The notes: generated by a model not told the origin, from the sequence alone. 55,000 nucleotides of DNA from Mycoplasma sp. 'Moose RK' (GCF_015708155.1 NZ_JADDYD010000001.1:1-55000), one strand, 5' to 3'; shown: positions 21,019 through 31,601, numbered from the stretch's first letter. Numbers and translations: made by a program.

Positions 21019-22324
21019 TTTTCCCTATTTTTTCTTCAATGTAAAGCGCAAAACCCAACAATTTTTCATCTGAGTTTATTACAGAATCAAGTGCTAAATT
21101 GAAAGGCATATTTTCATATTTTCCCATGGGAATACTAATTGAAGGGTTTCCAACTAAGTTGGAAATTGCCAAAATTGAATTAGTAATTTTGTCACTTTTT
21201 TCAGTGTTTTCACCAGAAATGTCAGGCGCGATCCCATAAAATGCAGGAAAAATTACAAGATCATATTTTTGCAAAAGACTTTCATAATATTCTTTAATTA
21301 AGGTGCGCATTTTTTTTGCCTTAACAAAAAAATAATCTTGATTTTCTTTTTCAAGAAAAAAAGAACCTCAAATCAGCCTTTTTTGTAACATAAAACCAAA
21401 TCCATCAGTTCTGGTTTTTAAGAAAATTTTTTCTCAATCCAAATTTTTATCTGTTTTTCCAAAAGTAATCCCATTAATTGCTGATAGATTTGATGTCGCT
21501 TCTGAATAGGAAATTATTTCATAAACTGGCAAAATTGCCTTAAAAATTTCCAAATTTGGCAAAACAGTATCAACTTGAACTCCATCAGCTTGCAAAATAT
21601 CTCTTATTTCATGGACTTTTTTCGCAACATAAGGTTCAATTTCAAAATCAAAATCAAGAATTGCAATTTTTTTCGGCTTTTCTTTTTTTACAAATTCAAT
21701 TTTAACATCAACTGATGTTAAATCATTTTCATCAGCCGCAAAAACTGCTTGCGCTACCAAAATCGCATCAGAAACATTATGAGTCATCCAGGCAACAGTA
21801 TCAAGTGAAGTCGCGTACGCAAAAAGTCCATACCGTGAAACGGCGCCATAGGAAGGTTTAAAGCCCACTTTCCCTACAAAACTTGCTGGTCGGCGGATGG
21901 AATCGCCGGTGTCAGAACCAATTGCAAAACTGACAGAGCTAATGGTAGCTGCGCTTCCTGAGGATGAGCCGCCAACCAATTTTTTGGGATCAATCGGGTT
22001 GGAAATTTTGCCGAAGGCAGAAAAAAGACCCTTCCCACCGAGTCCAAGTTCATCGTTGTGAACCTTAACAAGTGGTTGTGCTCCGGCATTGAGCAATTTT
22101 TCAAAAACAGTTGAATTATAACCAGGGTGAAAATTTAGAAGCGAAATTGATGAGCCGTGGGAAGGACCTTCTCTGGTTGCAAAGTTGGATTTAATGCTAA
22201 AAAAGTAGCCCGTGAGAGGGCCATTTTTTTCATTTTTTTCAAGAAAAAAATAGGCTACAGAGTTGTTTTTGTCTTTTTTTAAATTTTCAATTGCCTCGTT
22301 GATTCCAATTTTAAAATTAGTCAT
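21002..22324 (-). CDS. gatA: Asp/Glu-tRNA amidotransferase subunit A
   Basis: 440 aa. Amidase-signature glutaminase that supplies ammonia to GatB. The catalytic Lys lies in FFSIKSNF (K45). The Gly/Ser-rich segment VGGSSSGSAATISS and GSDTGDSIRRPASF hold the cis-Ser and nucleophilic Ser; the usual DTGGS is DTGDS here, a conservative change next to the nucleophile. The start at ATG 22324 is preferred to the TTG three bases upstream because AAGGTG is ideally spaced. It overlaps gatC by 8 nt. Two TGA(Trp) codons near 21310-21434 must be read through. Confidence 0.95.
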
Positions 22325-22610
22325 CAATCACCTTTTTAATTTCAATTTTTTCTTGATTTGCATGGACAGAATTTTTAAAAAGTTGTTGTGAAAAGTCAGT
22401 AAAATCAGGCGTGTCTTCACGTAAAATTTCAATATTTTTTGGTATTGAATTAATTTTTTCAAGTGGCAAAACATTTTTTGTATCAAATTTTTGTAAATAA
22501 TTAATATTTGCAAAAATTTGATCTTTTTCGCCCAAAATTGCGTCAATAACTTTTTCGCTTGGAACAAAATACAAAGATTTTGCTAGTTTTATTATTTTTT
22601 CTCTATCCAT
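22317..22610 (-). CDS. gatC: Asp/Glu-tRNA amidotransferase subunit C
   Basis: 97 aa. The small GatC subunit stabilises GatA and bridges it to GatB. It has low sequence conservation but the right size, the helical N-terminus (REKIIKLAKSLYF) and the typical C-terminal region with LREDTPDF. Position directly upstream of gatA, overlapping by 8 nt, makes the call secure. The start is ATG 22610 with GAGGTG four bases upstream. Confidence 0.88.
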   Translation of the reverse strand: MDREKIIKLAKSLYFVPSEKVIDAILGEKDQIFANINYLQKFDTKNVLPLEKINSIPKNIEILREDTPDFTDFSQQLFKNSVHANQEKIEIKKVIDD

Positions 22611-22643
22611 TTTCACCTCAAATATTAAAATCTGAATTCCATT

Positions 22644-23489
22644 TTACCACCATTTTGGTTTAGAAACAAATTTTTTGCCATTTAGGTATTGCAAAAACCC
22701 CTCTAATTCTTGCATTTTTAATGAAAAACTATGTAAAAAAAGTTGATCATCTTTTTTTCCGCCATATTTTTTATCCCCAAAAATAGGAAATCCAAGTGCG
22801 GCTAAACTAACGCGAATTTGGTGCTTTTTCCCTGAATGCAAAATTGCAAATTTATGTTTATTTTTTGCATAAAAAGTAGTTGAAATTACTGAACTTTCAA
22901 TTGCAGATTCAGTAATTTCCATTTTCTTTTTTTCATTATTTTTTTTAACAAAAAAATTAGTTTTTAAAGGTTTTTTTAGTTCAATATCAGACTTAAAAGT
23001 ATAAATTTTTTCAAAAAATCGCTGTTTTTTGTTAAGTTCAACAACACTTTGATAATTAAGACCATATAAAATAATTCCAGATGTTTTTTTATCAAGACGC
23101 CCAACATGACTAGGTAAAAAAAGTGCATATTGCTTAATTTTTAGGTAGTTCCAAACCGCCAAATCAAGGTTAAATTTATCTCCATGAACTGGGAGGTTTG
23201 CTGGTTTATTGACAATTAAAATGTTTTTGTCTTGATAAATTACCTCTAGTCTTAAGGAAAATTCAGTAATTTTTTCCACTAAATTTTTCGTTTTTGCATT
23301 TGCAAAAACTAAAATTTTATCACCTAAACAAACTGAATAATTTTTCGCAACAAAAGAATTATTAACTTTTATTTTTTTGTTGCGAAATAACTTTTGAATT
23401 TCATTATAACTGAAATTCAAAAGTAATTTTTTTACTAATTGAATTAATTTTTGACCTTGCTGATTTTCATTTGCCACAAATTCAATCAT
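22644..23489 (-). CDS. RluA-family pseudouridine synthase (RluD/RluC-like)
   Basis: 281 aa. An N-terminal S4-like RNA-binding domain (FSYNEIQKLFRNKKIKVNN) is followed by the pseudouridine synthase core. The catalytic motif is GRLDKKTSGI, where D is the nucleophile; the usual His is Gly here, as in some RluC/D relatives. The KIYTF and KHQIRVSLAALGFPIFGD segments are also family hallmarks. It modifies uridines in 23S rRNA; which positions cannot be told from sequence. It begins 6 bp after fba with no clear ribosome binding site, so translation is probably coupled. Confidence 0.9.
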   Translation of the reverse strand: MIEFVANENQQGQKLIQLVKKLLLNFSYNEIQKLFRNKKIKVNNSFVAKNYSVCLGDKILVFANAKTKNLVEKITEFSLRLEVIYQDKNILIVNKPANLPVHGDKFNLDLAVWNYLKIKQYALFLPSHVGRLDKKTSGIILYGLNYQSVVELNKKQRFFEKIYTFKSDIELKKPLKTNFFVKKNNEKKKMEITESAIESSVISTTFYAKNKHKFAILHSGKKHQIRVSLAALGFPIFGDKKYGGKKDDQLFLHSFSLKMQELEGFLQYLNGKKFVSKPKWW

Positions 23490-23495
23490 TGCAAA

Positions 23496-24359
23496 TTAGG
23501 CCTGATTTGCAGATCCAAATTCCTCAATTTTGCTCTCAACTAATTCTTGCATTGCTTTTGTTCCGGGTGCTAACAATTTTCTTGGATCAAAATTTTTACC
23601 TTCTTTTATTTTTCCAGAAAGGACAAAATCAGTAATTGCCTTTGCATTTGCTTGCTGCAATTCAGTATTGACATTTATTTTTGCAATTCCTAATTTAATT
23701 GCTTTTTGAATTTGATCCTGTGGGAGGCCGCTTCCACCATGAAGAACCAAAGGAAGTTTAGTTTTTTCAGAAATTTCTGCTAAAACTTCAAAATTTAAAG
23801 ATTTTCAACTTGATGGATAAGGACCATGAATATTTCCAATCCCTGCTGCAAGGCAAGTTATACCTGTTTTTGCAATCTGAATTGCTTCATTAACATCGGC
23901 AATTTCACCATTTCCAATAATCCCATCTTCTTCACCGCCAATTTGGCCGACTTCGGCCTCGACAGTGACATTTTTTTCACGGGCCAAATTAACAATTTCT
24001 TGTGTTTTTTCCAAATTTTTGGAAAAAACTTCTGCAGAACCGTCATACATAACTGAAGTATAACCAGCTAAAATTGCCTCTTTACAAGTTTCAAAACTAC
24101 CATGGTCTAAATGCAGAGCAACTGGAATGTCAATTTTGAGAAAATCAATTAAATTTGTGACCAAATTATAAACAGTTTTTAGGCCACCCATGTAACGGAG
24201 CGCGCCTTCAGAAGTTGCTAAAATTAAGGGCGATTTTTTATTTTGACCTGCTAACAAAACTGCCTTAACTCATTCGAGATTGTTGATATTTATGTGTGGA
24301 ACTGCGTAATTATTTTTTCGCGCCTTATCCAAAATTATTTTAGTATTAACAAGTTTCAT
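23496..24359 (-). CDS. fba: Class II fructose-bisphosphate aldolase
   Basis: 287 aa. Zinc-dependent glycolytic enzyme splitting fructose 1,6-bisphosphate. Motifs seen: YAVPHININN at the N-terminus, the zinc-site ALHLDHGS, the EAEVGQIGGEEDG loop, the GIGNIHGPYP motif with another zinc His, and LVLHGGSGLP. Ribosome binding site GGAG is six bases before ATG 24359. It sits in the middle of the hrcA-headed run of genes between rpoE and the pseudouridine synthase, 23 bp after rpoE. Confidence 0.95.
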
Positions 24360-24382
24360 GATTCTCCTTTTTTATTTTAATT

Positions 24383-24628
24383 TTATGAAACTAAATCGCT
24401 GCGAAGAGCTCATGTGTTGTCTCCTAGTGCAACGAAATTGCCATCAATTGTGAGTAATTTGTAAAGTTCACCACGTTTTAATGTTAAAATTTTTTCAGGT
24501 GATGATTTTGGCAATTGAGTTTCTCATTTTGACATTAATTGAGTTTGAACTTCTAAAAAAATGTCATTAAAATGGGCATTTTCACGAGTTTTTAAAAATT
24601 CAACTGCGATTGAAATAATGGTTTTCAT
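24383..24628 (-). CDS. rpoE: RNA polymerase delta subunit, minimal form
   Basis: 81 aa. The whole protein is a HARE-HTH domain as in the N-terminal half of Firmicutes delta: TIISIAVEFLKT at the start, DIFLEVQ in the middle, LYKLLTIDGNFVALGDNTWA, then LRSDLVS at the end. The DGNFVALGDNTWALR segment is diagnostic. The long acidic C-terminal tail of Bacillus delta (total ~170 aa) is absent. Two TGA(Trp) codons split it in the standard code. It begins 2 bp after argS. Confidence 0.85.
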
Positions 24629-24630
24629 AT

Positions 24631-26235
24631 TTAAATCCTTTCTTTGGGTTCAATTCCAAGCAAATTTAATCCGATTTTTAAGACAATTGTTACTGCTTTT
24701 GTTAAGCACAAAAGATCATTGCTGTTATTAGACCCAATTATTCTTGAATTTGAATAAAAAAAGTTAAAAAGATTTGCTAATTCAAGAAGATATTTGTTTA
24801 ATAGATTAATTTTATAATTTTTTGAAATTTTTTGAACAATTTCCTCAAATTGTTTTAATTTTGAGATAATTTTAATTTCAATTTCTGAACTAAATGTTGT
24901 AATTTTTTCAGCATTTAGTTCGCTTTTTGTTAACAACTGGCACCCTCTTGCATATGCATATTGTATTAAAAATAAAGGATTTTGGTTACCAACTGAACTT
25001 GCAAGATCAATGTCAAATTCGACAAGGGAATTGAAACTTCTTTCACTAATAAAGTAACGAATTGAATCAACTTTTGCAATTTCCAAAAACTCTTTTACAG
25101 TGAAAGTTTGTCCCTTGCGTTTTGACATTTTGAACTCTTTGTTGTTTTTTATCAATTTGACAAGTTGATAAAGGATGATCTCAAGTTTGTTGTCAAATTT
25201 TACAATTTTCATGGCCGCTTTCATTCTATCGACATAGCCAATGTGGTCAGCGCCTCAGATATTTATTAATTTTTGTGGTTTGAATTTATCATTGATTTTT
25301 TCTAGATGATATGCAATATCTGATGAAAAATATGTGAAAGATCCATCTTTTTTTACTAAAACACGATCTTTTTGATCGCCAAATTCAGATGTTTTTAATC
25401 ATGTTGCGCCTTGATTTTTATAAACAAAGGGTAGTTTTTGAATATTTTTTGTCACTTTTTCATCTTTAAAAAGCTGACTTTCATAACTAAATTTATCAAT
25501 TTTTATTGATAAATTTAGCAAATCAGTTTTTATTTCATTAAGAAAAAAATTTAATGAGTTTTCACGAAAAATTGTATAAATTTCTTGGTCTTCAAGGTTT
25601 GAAAATTGGAATTTTTTCCCAAAAATGTCATAAATTTTTCTAGCAGCAATAACAATATCAGCGCCTAAATATGCATCTTCTGGAAGTAAAAAATCGCCAA
25701 ATATTTTTTGATATTGTGCGAAAACTGACCTTGTCAATTTATCAATTTGATTTCCAAAATCATTAACATAATATTCTCGCAAGACTTCATTTCCACAAAA
25801 TGCAAGAATATTTGCCAAAACATCACCAATTATTGCGCTTCGCAAATGGCCTAAGTGTAAAAATCCGGTCGGATTTGCGGAGACAAATTCAATATTTATT
25901 TTTTGACCTTCAAAAATACGACCATAATTTTCACCTTTATCCAAAATTGTTTTGATAACATTCGTAAACTCAGTTTTTGTAACATAAAAATTTATAAAAC
26001 CAGGCGGAATTACCTCGATTTTTTCAATTTCTGTTAATTCTGAACTCAAAGAATCTTTAATAAGATTTGCTAATTCAAGTGGTTTTAAGTTATTTTTTTT
26101 TGCCAAAACTAAGGCAATATTTGTTGAAAAATCACCAAAATTTTTTGATTTTTCAACAAATATTTGATTTTCCACAAAATCTAATTGTTTTTTGTGGAAA
26201 AATTCAATGATTTTCTGTTTAATTTTTCTGTTCAT
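24631..26235 (-). CDS. argS: Arginyl-tRNA synthetase
   Basis: 534 aa. Class I synthetase. The N-terminal Add1 domain is followed by [20 protein letters not shown] with the HIGH-type motif (HLGH), a [12 protein letters not shown] segment, a KMSKRKG motif (KMSKS equivalent), and a C-terminal anticodon-binding helical domain with GCQLL. The ATG at 26235 overlaps the end of grpE by 17 nt. Frame continuity needs TGA(Trp) at 25225-25399. Confidence 0.96.
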
Positions 26236-26962
26236 TCAATTTACCAACCACAACAAGGGCAGTTTTTATAGTTCTATCATGCAATTTGTAGCCAGGAGTG
26301 GTCACGTTAAGGATTCTATCAGGTTCACCTTCTGAAAGTTGATAAACTTCATGGATTGATGAATCAAAAACATCACCTATTTCAGGCTCTATTTTTGTTA
26401 TTCCAAAATTTTCCAAAATATTCTCAACTTGCACGACAAGCATTTCAAAACCTTTAACATATGCTAAAATTTCGTGATTTTCCGATTTAGAACCAAATGA
26501 AACTGCTTTTTTTAAATTTAAAAAAGGCGAACTAAATGCTTCAAAAAAAGGTTGTAAACTATATTTTTTTATCAAATTAACTTCATCTTCAAGTTTTTTT
26601 TGCAACTCGACTTTCAAATCATTAACTTTTTGTGCTGCTTTTTCTTCAAAATTTTTTACTTGAATTTTGAAATCTTCTTCCATTTTTTTGATTTTTTCCC
26701 GCAATTTAGCTGATTCAATTTCCAAAGTTATGTTTTTTGTGGTTAAATTTTGAATTTGATTTTCCAAATTTTTAATTTGAGATTTGTTTTCTTTTTTGAA
26801 AAAACGTTTTGATTTTTCAGAATTTTCATTCTCACTAAAATTGGTGGTCTCTTGGGTTTTATCTTCAACAACTTTTTTTATTTTTTGGTCTAAATTGTCT
26901 GGATTTTTAGCTTTATTTTCAAAAAAGCTATCGTTTTTATCTTGTTTTTTTTCAAAATTCAT
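26219..26962 (-). CDS. grpE: Nucleotide exchange factor GrpE
   Basis: 247 aa. Exchange factor for DnaK. A long charged N-terminal region and coiled coil (residues ~60-130) precede the beta domain with the hallmark GDVFDSSIHEVY and the end VTTPGYKLHDRTIKTALVVV. The ribosome binding site AAGGAG overlaps the end of hrcA, whose stop is 2 bp upstream. DnaK and DnaJ are not in this window. Confidence 0.94.
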   Translation of the reverse strand: MNFEKKQDKNDSFFENKAKNPDNLDQKIKKVVEDKTQETTNFSENENSEKSKRFFKKENKSQIKNLENQIQNLTTKNITLEIESAKLREKIKKMEEDFKIQVKNFEEKAAQKVNDLKVELQKKLEDEVNLIKKYSLQPFFEAFSSPFLNLKKAVSFGSKSENHEILAYVKGFEMLVVQVENILENFGITKIEPEIGDVFDSSIHEVYQLSEGEPDRILNVTTPGYKLHDRTIKTALVVVGKLNEQKN

Positions 26963-26964
26963 TA

Positions 26965-27972
26965 TTACTCCTTATTAATTTCTTTTCTTGTAATTAAAAA
27001 ATCTTCTAAAAGTTTTATGCCAGTACGAGCGGCTGAATAATTTATTTTTTTTGTTGAGCCAATCATGCTAATTTCATTAAGTGCCAAGGATTTTTCAAAT
27101 TTTTTCGAAATAAAGGAAGTTTCCGAGGACTCAATACTAATCTTGAGAGTTTCGTCATCACTAGTGGTTTTTTCATCAAGCATTTCTCAAATCGACTTTT
27201 TTTCGATTATGTTTAAGAGTTCAACAAGTCTAGTTCGGGAAATTTCCTTGTCTAAAATTAATGAATTTTTATTGAAAACATTTGATTTATTTTGGATTTG
27301 AAAATTGAAAATTTTCTCCATAAAATGGTGTAACAATTCATCGCTATATTTGATTTGTTTTTCTAATTCCTGTTTTAAAAACATCAGTTTTGCAGGAATT
27401 TCCACCAAAAGTGTATTAATTAATCTTTCCTGAAAAAGTCGAATCGCAATCTTGACATCACGCTGCAAAATTTGCGAGGAAAAAGTGATTTTTTTGTTTT
27501 CAACACTTCCACCTGAACAAACAACCACAATTATGGCCTCGTTTTGTGAAATTGGAGTCAGATTTATTGACATTAATCGCTCAGTCAAATTGTTTGTGGT
27601 TGCAATTAATGTTGTACCCACTGATTCAGAAATTAATTTCACCGCTTCTATTATGGTGTTTTCAATGCCAACCCTTCTTCGAGCAAACAAATCGTTCAAT
27701 TTATTTGCTAAAATTTTATTTTCATCAAAAGATAGAAATTCTGCATAGTACTGAAAGCCGCGCAAAGTGGGGATTCTACCACTAGAACAATGTGATTTTT
27801 CCAAGAAACCTTCCTTTTCCAGCTGATTCATAATGTTTCTTAGATATGAAGAAGATTTTTTTATCCCGTAACTTTGTTTGAAATTAAGCGATCCAATTGA
27901 CTCGCCAGTCTTGATGAAATTTTCAACAATATGCTTTAGATATTTTTCTTTTTTAACATCTAATCTCAACAT
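26965..27972 (-). CDS. hrcA: Heat-inducible repressor HrcA
   Basis: 335 aa. Represses chaperone genes by binding CIRCE. The start is set at ATG 27972, giving the usual N-terminus (LRLDVKKEKYLKHIVENFIK with the GESIGS segment), because a longer frame to 28035 would overlap the CIRCE-like operator. The winged-helix SSSYLRNIMNQLEKEGFLEK and SSGRIPTLRGFQYY are diagnostic. A TGA(Trp) at 27184 joins the C-terminal domain, which ends ...SAARTGIKLLEDFL. The gene leads a minus-strand convoy down to gatB. Confidence 0.94.
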
Positions 27973-28016
27973 TATGCAAAGAATTATAACAAAATTTGGC
28001 CTAATTTCAAAGAAAA

Positions 28017-28043
28017 TTGGCACTTTTTCCATCAAAGTGCCAT
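28017..28043 (-). promoter_or_regulatory. CIRCE-like operator upstream of hrcA
   Basis: TTGGCACTT, 9-nt spacer, AAGTGCCAT. The consensus CIRCE is TTAGCACTC-N9-GAGTGCTAA; here the core GCACT/AGTGC and the exact 9-nt spacer are kept, and the outer bases have changed while keeping a 9-bp perfect inverted repeat. It lies 45 bp before the hrcA ATG, so HrcA probably controls its own operon. Confidence 0.65.
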
Positions 28044-28059
28044 GAAAAAAATTGAATTT

Positions 28060-28329
28060 TAAAGGGTTTTAATTAAAGTTTTTTCAAATTTAAATAAGGT
28101 TCTAGAATTTAAATATTCTTTATACTATTTTTGAATTAATTTTGGCGAAATTACCGTGAAAAATAAGGATTTAGTATGAAAAATAGATTGATTTTTTAGG
28201 CTAAAACACATAAAAAAGAAAAGTTCACTCTAAAATAGGAATCAAATTACGGCATTTTTTTAGATGAAGTGTGCTAGTTTTTAAAATTTCTGCAAAATTG
28301 CAAAATAAAATGACTCAAAATTTAAGAAA
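28060..28329. other. 270-bp gap upstream of hrcA
   Basis: AT-rich with no supported gene. It lies between the end of the thioredoxin reading frame and the CIRCE-like site and should contain the hrcA promoter. The short ATG at 28176 gives only seven codons. Confidence 0.4.
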
Positions 28330-28659
28330 TTAAGATTTAAGTGCTTTTTCGATTTCAGCAATTAATGTTTCAGCAGGTACATAATTAAATTCTTTAAATA
28401 AAACTTTGCCGTTTTTAAAAATAAAGTGTGTTGGTACGAAAAGAACCTCGTACTCAGTGTTTTTTTTTCGAAAAAGTCCTGATTCTTCTGCATCAACTTT
28501 AATTAATTTTACATCACTACGATTCTTAAAATATTCAACTAGCTCAGTGTTTACAGGTTCTTGCATTTTACAATCCCCACACCAATCAGCGGCAAACTCA
28601 AGGTAAACAACACCAGTTTTTAGTTCAATTTCTGCCTGTTTTCAAGGTAATTTTTTCAT
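28330..28659 (-). CDS. trxA: Thioredoxin (internal start within the fused frame)
   Basis: 109 aa from ATG 28659, which has a good ribosome binding site (AGAGGAAC then AAA ATG). The thioredoxin fold is clear: FAADWCGDCKMQEPV with the redox pair of cysteines (CGDC rather than the usual CGPC), VDAEESGLFRKKNTE, then the cis-Pro segment FVPTHFIFKNGKVL. It reduces disulfides in cytoplasmic proteins. It shares its frame with the upstream RNase J-like protein, with no stop between them in code 4. The separate product is favoured by the ribosome binding site; a fusion is equally allowed by the sequence. Confidence 0.75.
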
Positions 28660-30351
28660 TTTGTTCCTCTCAGAATAAATATTATGAATCACAATGGAGA
28701 CACTTGGTTCCTTATCAAAAATTCTAAAAAGCTTTCTTTTGATATTTTTTTGAGTTTTTGACTGCAATTCTCTAATTATTTTATCATTTATTTTTTTAAG
28801 GTTAGAGAAATTGCTAAAAATAATTTTTCTAATAATTTCTCTAAAATGTTCACGATTTTCTTTACTTAGAATTCCATAATCGGTTATTTCTGGAGTTGAA
28901 ACAATTTTTTTAGCATTTGGATCAAACAAAAAAGTAATAATAATCAGGCCGTTTCGTGATAAAAGTTCACGTTCTCTTAAAACTTCAAAAGAAACATCAC
29001 CCACTCCATAGCCAGCAATATAAATTTCATCCTGTCCTTTTGTCAATTTATTTCGTGAAAATAAATTACCATTTAAAAAGTTAACAATTCTTTTGTTTTG
29101 CAAAATGATACTATTTTGTCTATTAATTTTTGCCTGAAAGGCAATGTTTGAGGCAACAACTAAATAGCGGTAAAGACCCTGAATTGGGACAAAAAATTTT
29201 GGTTTTAATGTTTGAATTGTCTCAAAAATATCTTCCTTATATGGCCTCGCAAGTCCGAATTCTGTTTCTGAAATGTCGGCGATACTTGTTGTGGATTTTG
29301 CGATTTGATCTAAAACCTTCGCGTACTGCTGTTCCATTCCATTTATTGGAGGAGTCAGCATTATCACATAATCTGATTTTTTTAACTTAAAAAAAGTATC
29401 ATCGTTTTCTAAAATTCGATTAAAACGATGGCAAATTCTTTCTGGACTTGATGTTATTAAAACAACAGAATTTTTTTGCTTGTTTGCTAATTTATAATCA
29501 AAAAAAATTGGCCTTTTATTAAGTTGATTTGTGGTTACTTTGTCCAATTTATAAATCATGTCATATAATCTGTCATATCTTTTACCGTATGCTGTTATTT
29601 TTCGGTTAAATTTGATGGCAAGATCAATAATTTGCTGAATTGAGACCATTTCTTCATCATATGCTGAAACAACGATTCGGGAATTAGTGTCAGCTTTTAG
29701 AAAACTTTTTTCCAGAAAAGTTCTAGCGAAAAGTTTGTCAATTGCCTTTCCTGGCAAATTTGATTTTCCTGAATCTGAAATTAGCATCAAAATTCCCTTT
29801 GGGTTTTCAGCTATTTTTTTAATTAATTCAAGATCAGTGACCCCATAAACACCCAAGTTTCCAACAATGTAATTTGACATGAAAATGATGGAGCCGTCTT
29901 CGGTTTTGAAACAAAAACCAAGCATTCCCGGCATTGAACCAGCAACTGGGATTGGAAAAATTGATAATTTTTCATTAATTTTTAATTCAGGTGGAAAAAT
30001 AACTATTTCAAATTCAGTGCTAGTAATTTTATACTTGTTAATCCTATCTTGTACAAAAGCTTTTGTAAAAAAAGAAGTGTAAATTTTGAGATTTTTTACC
30101 TTCATGATCAATCATGGTAAAGCAGAAAATGACTCATTTTTGGCATCAGTTATGAAAACACCCTTAATTCTTTCGTTGTTTTCAGCAATATATGTAAAAT
30201 CTGAAATTACAGTGTCAACACCGACTGAACTATCAAGTGGAATTTTTGCACCAGCATTTATTACAAAAATGTCATCATTTATTTCTAAAATGTAACAATT
30301 TTTGCCATTTTCATCCTGTCCGCCAAGGGCAAATAAACTGATTTTTGCCAT
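28330..30351 (-). CDS. RNase J-fold pseudoenzyme open in frame into a thioredoxin
   Basis: 673 codons without TAA/TAG. Residues 1-~564 align by eye with RNase J across its whole length (metallo-beta-lactamase, beta-CASP and C-terminal domains: LFALGGQDENGKNCYIL, IAGYGVGDV, ITDYGILSKENREH). But the metal site is gone. The usual THGHEDHIGAL reads TDAKNESFSAL; the HSIPD motif reads GSMPG; TGDFK reads MSNYI; PVHGEY reads PIQGLY. It is therefore very probably catalytically dead, resembling an extreme RnjB/J2-type partner. After the C-terminal domain the frame continues through a TGA(Trp) into a thioredoxin with WCGDC. The two may be made as a fusion, or the thioredoxin may start internally at ATG 28659 (AGAGGA upstream). 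Confidence 0.7.
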
Positions 30352-30460
30352 TATTTTCCTTTATTTTTTACTTTTTTTTATAAAAGTCAATACTTTAAAT
30401 CAAAAAATGGACCTAATTGATTAATTTTTGAATAAATTTTAACAATAATTTTCCAATATT

Positions 30461-31462
30461 TTAATTATTATATTGTTTTTTCAATTCTTTTGTAATCGCA
30501 AAAATGAACATGTCTAGATTGAAGGGTTGCAAATCGTCAATTTGTTCACCAAGACCGACTAATTTTACATCAATATTTAGTTGATCTTTTATGGAAAAAA
30601 TGATCCCACCCTTGCTTGTTCCATCGACTTTTGTCAAAATTATCCCAGAAATAGGAGTTATTTTTGCAAAATTTGCGGCCTGAGAAATCCCATTTTGGCC
30701 GGTTGTTGCATCAATGACCAAAAGCGATTCGTGCGGTGCTGAAGGAACTTTTTGTGAAATTATTTTGTTAATTTTCCCTAATTCTGCCATTAAATTGACT
30801 TTATTTTGTAATCTTCCTGCAGTGTCAATTAAAACTAAATCAAATTTTTCACGAATTGCATAATCTAAACCGCGAAAAACTACAGATCCAGGATCTTTTT
30901 CGTTTGATTCAGGTTTTAAAATTGCAGCGCCAGCCCGTTTTGCTCATGTCTCAAGTTGCTCAACTGCTGCAGCCCGAAAAGTGTCAGCTGCAATTATTAA
31001 AACTTTTTTACCATCTGAAACAAATTTATGTGCGATTTTGGAAATTGATGTTGTTTTTCCAGACCCATTGACTCCAGAAATAAGAAAAACATTCAATCTA
31101 TCAGCTTTAATGTTTAAATTTGTGTTCACAATTGAATGATTTGAATAAATTGTGTACATTTTATCAACAATAATTTCAGGAATCAAGTCCAAATTATTGA
31201 CATTATGATGGCGAACTTCACGTTTAAGAGAGTCAATTATTATGCTAACAAAATTAGGAGAAATATCTGCCATTATTAAAAGTTCTTCTAATTCTTCAAA
31301 ATAATCCTCATCAATTTTAACATATTTTTTTTGAAGTTCAATTATTTGTTGAGAAAAAGATAAACTTGATTTTGAAAGACCGGCAATGTACTTGTCTAAA
31401 TTTGCATTTTCTTTCTTTTTTTGACCAAAAATTTTTTCTTTAATTTTTTTAAAAAAGGACAT
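30461..31462 (-). CDS. ftsY: Signal recognition particle receptor FtsY
   Basis: 333 aa. A short charged N-terminal helix ([18 protein letters not shown]), the N domain, then the NG GTPase domain: G1 [14 protein letters not shown] at ~129-142, the [13 protein letters not shown]-box, DTAGR (G3) and [10 protein letters not shown] (G4). The membrane-targeting acidic domain of E. coli FtsY is missing, as usual in Gram-positive lineages. TGA at 30941 is read as Trp. Together with yidC and secG in the window it belongs to the membrane-protein insertion route. Confidence 0.95.
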
Positions 31463-31601
31463 TTTTGCTCTTTATCTCCACAATTTTGCCAATTAAATAT
31501 TATAAATTATAATTCAGAAAAGCAATTTTTTAGGTAGATTTATTTGGTTCTTTTAGATAAACTCCCAAAATTTAATGATTTTAGGATTATACAATTTAAA
31601 T

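Noticed and set aside
27973-28035. Longer N-terminus for HrcA
   Set aside because: It would overlap the CIRCE-like site and add residues not seen in the family; ATG 27972 gives the canonical start.
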